DNA of 64,000 nucleotides from NCBI GenBank assembly GCA_948567375.1, contig OX419757.1:40982001-41046000 (forward strand), read 5' to 3'. Below the pieces are notes generated by a model that was not told where the DNA came from, did not search any database, and was given only the letters and a program-made list of their open reading frames with translations. Position numbers and translations under genes: made by a program. The DNA is from Lunularia cruciata. Its lineage: Eukaryota > Streptophyta > Marchantiopsida > Lunulariales > Lunulariaceae. Of the stretch, positions 56,340 through 64,000 are shown in pieces. Each line of letters begins with the position of its first letter. Position 1 is the stretch's first letter.

Positions 56340-56597
56340 AAGAATGGGATGGATGGAATTTATGGACCACCAAATCCACTTTCCCCAAACCATTGGGACT
56401 TTCATGTCCAGATATTACCAAAGCATTGTTTCACACAATTCATCACCTCGCGCTTTGGGCAGGATTTTCTACATATGATCAGCGTGTAAGAAGAACCCTT
56501 GATACTTCCAGTTGTAACTTATGGAGAACGGTGGACGTGTTGTATCTATGTGTTAATCAATTAGATAAATTGAGAGTAGTGGAATAGAGTAGTAGCG

Positions 56598-57496
56598 ATG
56601 GTGGCAATACCGGATGTTATCCTTGCAATGCAACAACAAATCAAGCATCTTACTCGATTGTTGGATGAACGAGACCAACAACGATGAGAACAGATAGACA
56701 AAGCGCCAATTCGAGATAGAGAAGATCGCATTCAATTTCTGAAACCCAAGGTGTTTGAAGGCAAGAATTTTCCAGGCACAGTGGAGAATTTTGTGTTTGA
56801 CTGCAAACGTTACTTTGAAGCCACCAATCTTCAAGACGAGTGGAAACAAATTCTCTTGGCTTCTAGCCAATTAGATGGCGTGGAAAAACTTTGGTGGCGA
56901 CTCCGAGTAGAAAGAGCTGAATGACAAATTGTTACACCGATTTTGACATGGGCAGAATTCAAGGATGCAATACTTGGTCGATTTCAAACTATAAATGCCA
57001 CCCGAGCCGCACGAGATAAATTGGCGGAGTTGAGGCAGATTGGCTTAGTGAGAAGCTACATCACACAATTTTAGAACATCATCATGCAAATTCCAGATAT
57101 CCAAGAAGGTGAAGTTCTAGATTGATTTGTGCGAGGATTGAAGTCACAAACCAAATTAGAGGTGACCATGCGGGAGCCATAGAACGTAGAAGAAGCCATG
57201 CAATTGGCTGAGCATTTTGATTCCTTGGTTGCGACAACTTGGTCTTGACCTCGACCTACACAAAGCCTACTAGTACCACGAGTGGAAGAACCAATACCAA
57301 TAGAGATTGATGCTATCCAACGAAGACCACTTGGCACAGTAGATAGAGAAAGATTACGACAAAATGGAGGTTGTTTTTATTGTTGCCAATTGGGGCATCG
57401 CATTGCTAAATGTCCACTCAAGAATGGACGACCTCGACAAGTTGCCCAAGTGGAGGTTGTGGAGCGGAATGATCAAGGAAACGAGGAATCCCAGTA
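56598..57496 (+). pseudogene. Gag of element G
   Basis: The frame starts with ATGGTGGCAATACC (MVAIPDVILAMQQQIKHL), then shows the gag block FLKPKVFEGKNFPGTVENF and WKQILLASSQLDGVEKLWW. The nucleocapsid knuckle C-FY-C-CQLG-H-RIAK-C is near 57,370, all four ligands kept. At least six in-frame stops occur (for example near 56,685, 56,922 and 57,072); each would be a sense codon if one T were C. Frame 57,282-57,497 is the open tail. Confidence 0.85.
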
Positions 57497-57523
57497 GGAG
57501 ATTTTGAGCCGCCTATTGAGAGC

Positions 57524-58222
57524 TTGATTAGTTCCAATGGGATTGAAGGCTCGACCTATGCAAGTCTGCTTCACTTGCAAGGTATGATATCTAATCGGGG
57601 TTGTAGAATTTTGGTTGATTCTAGAAGTTCAGAGAATTGCATGTCTATGCAAGTAGCAAAGGAATTGGGTATTCTTATCAAGCCAGTGATTGGAAGTAGT
57701 TTGATGATGGCAGATGGTAGAAAGGGTTCTGCATTCCGCACCTTGCATCTTGTTACCTTCAAGATTGGGAAGGAGTATTTGGAGTGTATGAGGTTTGTAG
57801 TGGCACCTCTACACTATGATATCATTCTGGGTCTACCTTGGCTTGAATGTCATAAGGTTCAATTTGATTGGACGCGACACCAAATTCAAGTACAACACCA
57901 AGGTAGGAATTTCCAATTAGGTTGTCTGGCACCTTTGAGTAAGACACCTAAGAATAGTCAGTCCCAAGATGGGAAGTTTGTCGAGAAGGTAACCATAGAG
58001 CAAATCTGGAAGGGAGATGAGTCCCAAGATGGGAAGTTTGCCAGGAAGGCAACCATGGAGCAAGCTTGGAAGAGAGATGAGTCCCTAGAAGGGAATTTTG
58101 TTAATGAAGCAGCCATAGAGCAAGCTTTGGAGGAAGATAAGTCTGTATTTGCGGTGTGGATCAAGCCGATTGCACAAGAACAATCTGAGAGGGGCCGCAT
58201 CAAGCAATGGTTGATCGGATAG
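57524..58222 (+). pseudogene. Aspartic protease of element G with a 60-bp tandem repeat linker
   Basis: The retropepsin-like site reads LVDSRSSENCMSMQVAKELG near 57,610; the usual D-S-G-S has become D-S-R-S. DIILGLPWLECH near 57,820 is the conserved end block. Downstream, 57,958-58,140 contains three 60-bp in-frame tandem copies coding SQDGKF/LEGNF, then AT-EQAW-like and a charged end. The frame stops at TAG near 58,220, where the family would run on into RT. Confidence 0.85.
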
Positions 58223-59600
58223 TTTAGGAGTTTACAGATGTGTTTCCAGATGATCTGCCAAAGGGATTACCCTCCGATCGAGGTATGCCCTTCAAGATTG
58301 AGTTATTGCCAAGGAGTACTCTAGTGAGTAGACCAATCTATTGGCTCTCACCAAAGGAGTTGGAGGAGTTGCGAACAACACTTACAGAGTTGTTGGAGAA
58401 GGATTTCATATGACATAGTACCTCTGCTTGGGGAGCACCGGTACTATTTGTTCCAAAGAAGGATGTAGGACTTTTTTTCTGTATTGATTACCGTGGACTC
58501 AATAAGCAAACCATGAAGAATGCATATCCCTTGCCTCGGATCGATGACCTGCTTGATCAACTAAGTGGAGCACGCTACTTTTCCAAGCTGGATCTTTGTA
58601 GTGGCTATTGGCAAATTCCTATTGAAGGTGAGGATGTGAAAAAGACTGCTTTTCGCACAAGGTATGGACATTTTGAGTAGAGAGTTCTACCTTTCGGACT
58701 CACTAATGCTCCAACAGTCTTCATAGATCAAATGCATTGGGTGTTGGAGGGACTATTGGATCGGTCCGTGGTGGTGTTCTTAGATGATATCTTAATCTAT
58801 AGTAGGACAGAGGCAGAACACATGAATCATGTGCGAGAAGTCCTAAGATGACTATGACAGTGGAAATTTTACTGCAAGAAGTCAAAGTGTGCTCTTTGGC
58901 AGAAAGAGGTTACCTTCTTGGGTCATAAGATCTCATCAGAGGGGATCAAGATGGAAGAAGAGAAGATCAAGGCCATTACTGATTGGCCTACCCCAAAGGA
59001 TGCTACAGAAGTACAAGCATTCAATGGATTGGCCAGTTTTTTCCGACGGTTCATCCACTATTATGCTCACATGGCTGCACCATTGACTGACCTCTTGGGA
59101 AAGAACTTGAGCTTCCAGTGGACCACCAAGCATGAAGAAGCATTCCAGAAGTTAAAGCATATGGTGTCTTCAAGACCCATTCTTCAACCATATGATCCTC
59201 AACTACCTTGTGTGGTTGATTTTGATGCTTCTAACTTTGCAATTGGAGCTGTGTTGCAACAAGAATTTCCAGATGGACTACATCCTCTTGCCTTTGTGTC
59301 TTGCCAACTAAATACAGCTGAAAGAAATTACTCTGCTCAAGATCAAGAACAACTTGCAATGGTATATGCCACCAAGGTATGGAGGCATTATCTCTTGGGG
59401 AAACAAGTGATCATGCAAACTGATCACAAGCCATTGTTGCAGACCTTACACTTGGAGCACATGAAGAGTCAGCATCATCGATGGGAAGAGCAACTCCAAT
59501 TGTTTGACATCAAACTTGAGTACAAACCAAGTCGGTTCCATGTCATCCCTAATGCTCTATCACGACGACCTGATTTGAAGGCTCTTCCTCTCATCACGGC
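58223..59600 (+). pseudogene. Reverse transcriptase and RNase H of element G
   Basis: RT blocks: FPDDLPKGLPSDRG near 58,245, [20 protein letters not shown] near 58,475, [14 protein letters not shown] near 58,580, LPFGLTNAP near 58,695 and the palm [11 protein letters not shown] near 58,775. The stops near 58,410, 58,678 and 58,850 are TGA/TAG. From 58,918 the frame is open for 320 codons. It covers the RT connection, RNase H ([48 protein letters not shown]) and the integrase start. Confidence 0.93.
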
Positions 59601-61121
59601 GGCAATTACAACGGTGTCTATTGACCCTAAGGTTCATAATGAGTTTCAATCAGCTCTACAACGAGATCCCTTCTTCCAAATGGTACACGGTCGTCTAACA
59701 GCATGCAACAAGGAGTACAACACCTTCTCCTTCAAGGAAGGCCTTTTATTCCATGCAGACCAGATCTATGTTCCAGCCAAAGGTGATCTTCGACTTGTGC
59801 TCCTTCAAGAAGCCCATGATTTACCAATAGCTGGTCACATGGGAGTGGACAAGACCTTGGGCACCCTCCAACGCCAATGATGGTGGCCCAACATGACATG
59901 AGATGTTCGAGACTTTGTCCAATCATGTGAGAGTTGCCAACGGAACAAGGCCAACAACCAGAAGCCGAGTGGACTCCTTCAACCATTGGCCATTCTATCC
60001 GCTTGTTGGGAGCATGTGAGCTTGGATCTCATCACATCCTTGCCAAAGACAAAACAAGGACACACCGCAATCATGGTGTTTGTGGATAAGCTTAGTAAGC
60101 AAATCCACTTGGCACCAACCTGTGATACCATGGATGCTCCAACCTTAGCGCAAATCTACTTTGACAATGTCTTCAAGCATCATGGGATGCCACGTGTACT
60201 CATCTCCAACCGTGATCCTTGATTTACAGGAAAGTTTTGGCAAGCACTCTTCCAGATACTCGGCACCAAGCTTGCTTTGTCCATGGTCTATCATCCTCAA
60301 ACTGATGGACAAACCAAACGCGCCAATCGTACATTGGAGGATATGTTGTGGGCCTTTGTCAATGTCCACCATACCAACTGGGATGAATGTCTTACAGCTG
60401 CAGAATTTGCCTACAACAATTCCAAACAGGCAAGCACTGGATTTTCTCCCTTCTTTCTCAATTTTGGCCAAGATCCGTTTGTTCAAGAATCTCTTCTTGC
60501 TCCTCCTCCCTCTCAGGTTCCTCATACTTCCACATTCTTGACCACTATATCCCAATCTCTCCAACAAGCCAAGTCTCACCTCCTTGTTGCTCAAAATCGC
60601 CAAAAACAATATGCGGACCACCATCGTCGTGATCTCACCTTTGAAGTTGGCGATAAAGTCATGTTATCCTCTAGTAACCTCCCTCTCCCACTTGATACCC
60701 AAGTTCGTAAACTTGCTCCTAATTGGATAGGACCCTTTGATATCACCCACATTGTCTCTCCTATTGCTTATTGACTTGCCTTGCCTTGCCTTGTCACATG
60801 CATATCCATCCTATCTTTCATGTTTCCAAGTTGAAACCCTTTGTTCCTAACCCCTCTTCCTTTTCCTCTCAAGTCCAACCTCCTCCTCTACCTATCCCTA
60901 TCAATGATCATGAGGAGTACAAAGTTGATTGTATCCTTGCGTGTCGTCATATTCAACGAGGCCGTCGCCAACATATGGAGTACAAGGTCCTTTGGAAAGG
61001 GTATCCCCTTCATGATGCCACATGGGAACCTCTTTCCCACCTCCAAAATGCACAGATGGCCATCAATGAATTCAAAGCTTCACTGGCAACGAGGACGTCA
61101 CCAACTAGCGGCCGGGGAATA
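59601..61121 (+). pseudogene. Integrase and chromodomain of element G
   Basis: The zinc head has HDLPIAGHMGVDKT near 59,815 and CESCQRNK near 59,930. The core has VSLDLITSLP near 60,015, VLISNRDP near 60,200 (second catalytic Asp site reads N) and [14 protein letters not shown] near 60,295. APNWIGPFDITHI near 60,720 is the GPF module, then HPIFHVSKLKPF. The chromodomain at about 60,915-61,070 reads YKVDCILACR, then YKVLWKGYPLHDATWEP. TGA stops sit near 59,878, 59,899, 60,221 and 60,773, each at a likely former CGA. Chromodomains here typically bind methylated H3 and direct integration to heterochromatin (family knowledge). Confidence 0.93.
61107..61121 (+). promoter_or_regulatory. Polypurine tract of element G
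   Basis: AGCGGCCGGGGAATA directly precedes the 3' LTR. Confidence 0.75.
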
Positions 61122-61544
61122 TGTAACAATATGGAGTTTAGCGATGAAGTTAGTCGGACTTACAAAGTAGAGAATAAGACAAAATAGCCTAAAATATTCT
61201 AAAAGCATCTAAGAAGCTTCTTGGGAAGCTTCCCAACTAGTTAACTTGCGCTCTAAGCAGGTAGCTTCTAGAAGGAAGCTTCTAGAAGCTTCTAACTAGC
61301 TTAGCTAGCACGCCAAGTAGGCGGCTTCCAGAAGGAAGCTTCTTGAGAAGCTTCCTAGTTAACTTAGCTTGCACTCCAAGAAAGCGGCTCAAGGAAGCTT
61401 CTTGAGAAGCTTCAAGGGTCTTGTATGCTACCTATAAATACCAAAGCCGAAGCTCATGCTAGGCATTCAGAGTTTTCCCTCATTCAAGTGTCCCAATGTG
61501 AGGTTCCATTCTCCTATTTCTCTCCTCGGTTTTGGTCTTTTACA
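61122..61544 (+). repeat. 3' LTR of element G
   Basis: 423 bp, the partner of 55,905-56,326; it ends TCTTTTACA and is followed by AGCAA, the target duplication. Confidence 0.95.
61213..61440 (+). promoter_or_regulatory. Heat-shock-element-like array and TATA box in the G LTR
   Basis: Alternating GAA and TTC pentamers recur: a perfect four-unit element at 61,274-61,293 (GAA-TTC-GAA-TTC at strict 5-bp spacing), and paired units at 61,213-61,232, 61,334-61,355 and about 61,392-61,413. TATAAATA follows at 61,433-61,440. In the 5' LTR one pentamer of the four-unit site is mutated (TTC to TTT near 56,073). This is the binding pattern of heat shock transcription factors. Confidence 0.7.
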
Positions 61545-61682
61545 AGCAATTACACCTATAATCTCAAGAAGTTGTGAAGAAGACACTTTGATAGGATTAA
61601 CCATGATAAGTTGAAGATATATCATAGAAGGTAGAGAGACCTTCACTTTGAGGACAAAGTGAAAACTTAGTCCGGGGGTAAA

Positions 61683-62374
61683 TGTAACACCCATTTGTGC
61701 ATGTATGTGGTATTGTGATATTTAGCTTGGTATTACAAGTACTTGAGAGATATTATTTATATAGAGATAAAGGATGGTTCTACATTAGTCATGATTAGCT
61801 AAAGTTAGTCATAGCTAAGATAGAGGGGACCTTACTTTAGAGGAAGTGGAAAAGATGAGCACCACTATTTTGGATTCTAGTGTGTTGACTTGGTATTATT
61901 CCTAGGTGTTTGGCTTTGAGGAAAGAGTTGAGAACTCTTGGGCCTGCAAGCCTTTTTGTTTTGGATTCTTTTATAGTCCAAGGATAGCCCATGTGAAGGA
62001 ATCCTTGACTTAGTGGTTGGGTCAAGATAAGATCACATGCTTAGTGGAATATGCCTATGTGGATGGATATTCCTTTCTACTTTTTGACTTGACTTGACTT
62101 TTAGTCTAGTAACTTGAGTTACTCTAGTTATTAGTAACCTTGGTGCATAATTATTTCACAAGTATATAAACAAGGGGTGATGAGGTACTCATCATCCTTT
62201 CATTTGCAATTATCTCTCTCTCATTGAGTTCTCTAGTGAGCAATGTCTTGAGTCTTGGAGTGTTAGCCTTGGAGGAGTATGATGGAGTTGGGGTTCCTTG
62301 CCTTCTTAGTCCATGGTGCGCTACCATAATAGCCATCAGAGGTTCATCTTGAGTGAAAGACAGGCCAGCTCACA
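61683..62374 (+). repeat. 3' LTR of element B
   Basis: 692 bp from TGTAACACCC to AGCTCACA, preceded by the polypurine run CCGGGGGTAAA and followed by ATGC. Confidence 0.94.
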
Positions 62375-63122
62375 ATGCAAGGTTGAGATATGTAAAAATT
62401 AGGTGTGTGTTTGGTTAAAGCATGCAAATCCACAAAATCTTGTAGAAGGTTGATTGAAGTTGAAAATATACATACTTGAGTGATGAGGGATACTAATAGT
62501 TCTCCATTAGGTAGAAGAACTTTACAAGACAAGTAGACATCTTAGTGTATTGAAAAGGTTGGTTCATCAGCATGATTGGAGATGAGTTGCAATAAGCTAC
62601 AATATTTTGGGTCACAATAAGAGTAATTAGTATGTAGAGCATTGACAATAATTCCAAGCACTAAAGCAAATTATGATTTTCTTTGCAAAAGGAGCACCAT
62701 AATGGTTTGTTGGATCATTGGTTAGCATAGGATTCCCTTGACATTTATTGCAATAATTGTTAGGAGACACATATGAGTAGTATAATGGTCTTATATATCA
62801 TGGTGGATGAGGAATTGCAACATGCTTCAATATTTCAGGTCAAGAGGAGGGTAATTGGTATCTAGAGCGTTGACCAGAATTCAATGCACTAAATTAATTT
62901 ATGATTTCCTTTGCAAAAGGAGCACCATAATGGTCTATTGGTGCATTGGTTAGTGCAATGATTCCCTTGATATATATGGAAATAAATGTTAGGAGACATG
63001 GTGGAGCTATAGCATGGTCATTATGGTGGATCTTAGAGGTGATAGGTAACCCGAACTTGAGATGGTATGCATGGATGCCTTGATGTATAAGTACTATTGT
63101 TATTGTTAGTAAATTTCAAAGT
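62375..63122. other. Non-coding spacer with a diverged tandem duplication
   Basis: No gene. Two diverged copies with a period near 228 bp are present (for example TTTGCAAAAGGAGCACCATA at 62,682 and 62,910). Each also contains GTTAGGAGACA and a stretch resembling GTAATTAGTATGTAGAGC. Confidence 0.55.
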
Positions 63123-64000
63123 TGTTGTGCATATATACATCACTACACAACATACATTGCTGTCAACATCATACACTATAGAAGCACAACTCACACATAA
63201 GTCATACATAAAATCTAAAGTGCCACAATAATCAGTTTGTTTACACCACTCAAATCAACTCAACTCAGATCAGTACTTGATCTGTCACTCTATAAATTGC
63301 CAACAATTGGGTATTGATTATAGTCAACCATATCCACTCTAGCTAAGAGAATCAAGGTGATGCTTGCCGGTCTCTATCCACCATAGCCAAGAACTCAAAG
63401 ACTCAATATTAGATAAGTGAGCTCTCTGGAGCTGCACTTTGAAAGTATACCTCCTAGACTCGAGCTAGGTCTAAAACCCTAATGGTTCCACTAATGGTAC
63501 ACCCAACGGTGCAAACATTGCAAAGTGATGGTGGGCCCTACCATGAAGTCAGTACACCAAAAAAAAATTTGACAGTCTAAAAGTAATCTACAAGTAACTG
63601 CTAAAATACCTCTAACCACTATCACTGCAACTCCAATGTATAAGCAATCTAGATGCAACACTACAAATGGTATGACAACTATTGTACGTATATACATCAC
63701 TACACAACATACATCACTATCAACATCATACACTATAGAAGCACAACTCATGCATAAGTCATATATAAACTCTAATGTGCCACAATTGCCTCCCAAGTTG
63801 GTGGTTAGGTCCCTCTAACTCTAGATAGCCATCTACTCCAAGTACATGATATACCATATGATGGGCAAAGATCAAGAGGCCATGTGCTATCAAGCCCTAT
63901 GGTTAGTCACTTGTCTACAATCTATACCATATAAAGGATGAACTAGCTATAGGTCAAGTACATCTAGGACATAACCATTGTCCTTGAGGAACCACCATGA
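63123..64000 (-). mobile_element. PHD-family Ty3/gypsy copy F, 3' end
   Basis: Minus strand. The R-core-R block spans 63,123-63,784, with 105-bp modules at 63,680-63,784 and 63,123-63,227. Upstream (63,785-64,000) is the 3' end of pol: the last part of the PHD finger (VVPQGQWLCPRC) at about 63,960-64,000, followed by TGA as in D. The element continues beyond the window. It supplies the last two Cys ligands that D has partly lost. Confidence 0.85.

Larger units (their letters stand above)
55905..61544 (+). mobile_element. Ty3/gypsy chromodomain element G nested in element B
   Basis: LTRs of 422 bp (55,905-56,326) and 423 bp (61,122-61,544) differ at about eight positions (roughly 98 percent alike). 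The flanks GGCAA and AGCAA are a 5-bp duplication with one change, and the empty site is visible in element A near 11,890. Primer-binding site, gag, protease, RT, RNase H, integrase, chromodomain and polypurine tract are all present. Nearly every internal stop is TGA or TAG at a former CGA, CAG or TGG codon. It is the youngest datable insertion here. Confidence 0.96.
49097..62374 (+). mobile_element. Ty3/gypsy element B, full-length copy of family A split by element G
   Basis: LTRs of 691 bp (49,097-49,787) and 692 bp (61,683-62,374) enclose the same gene order as element A. The flanks GTGC (49,093-49,096) and ATGC (62,375-62,378) are a 4-bp duplication with one change. Element G (55,905-61,544) interrupts the 3' end of the integrase. 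Without G it is about 7.6 kb. Its reading frames are better kept than those of A (569 codons open across gag and protease) but still broken. Confidence 0.94.

Noticed and set aside
1-64000. CRISPR arrays, bacterial operons, rRNA and tRNA genes
   Set aside because: No regularly spaced repeats, Shine-Dalgarno-led gene runs, rRNA blocks or tRNA cloverleaf were found; the window is plant nuclear DNA dominated by retroelements.

Overview
The window comes from a plant nuclear genome. The evidence is a 17-exon gene with canonical GT-AG introns that carries all four signatures of the plant ZIFL (zinc-induced-facilitator-like) transporter family, set among nested Ty3/gypsy LTR retrotransposons. The depth of nesting, the moderate GC content and the unusual retroelement domains would fit a non-seed plant, but I cannot fix the lineage from sequence alone.

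Layout. 1-3,026: 3' part of a Ty3/gypsy element (copy E) whose pol ends in a PHD finger. 3,027-32,113: one PIF/Harbinger transposase relic on the minus strand, split into three pieces by two retrotransposon insertions. Element A (4,994-13,476, plus strand) is one. Element D (13,874-31,948, minus strand) is the other. A carries a solo LTR of family C. D carries a full-length chromodomain element C (22,295-29,588) in its gag and a solo LTR of family A inside its PHD finger. C itself carries another solo A LTR. 33,382-40,520: the only gene that looks intact, a ZIFL transporter of 493 residues. 41-48 kb: debris comprising a partial copy of the ZIFL exon 1/intron 1 region split by a MITE, a kinase fragment, a decayed reverse transcriptase, and a solo C LTR. 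49,097-62,374: element B, a second full copy of family A, split by element G (55,905-61,544), a chromodomain Ty3/gypsy element with nearly identical LTRs. 63,123-64,000: start of another PHD-type element (copy F, minus strand).

Most notable: element D is organised gag - aspartic protease - C5 DNA methyltransferase - reverse transcriptase - RNase H - integrase - PHD finger. The methyltransferase region shows motifs I, IV, VI, VIII, IX and X in order. The PHD finger lies just after the integrase, where the chromoviruses C and G in this same window carry a chromodomain. One retroelement family therefore seems to have carried both a DNA-methylation writer and a histone-tail reader. The copies here are dead (stops, frameshifts, single lost zinc ligands), but lesions differ between copies, so the ancestral domains are recognisable.

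Other points: the LTRs of G contain arrays of heat-shock-element-like GAA/TTC pentamers upstream of a TATA box; families A and D use 4-bp target duplications; a precise 105-bp module flanks the LTR core of the PHD family; and family A has an extra zinc-knuckle ORF before gag. All calls rest on reading the sequence; no database search was possible.
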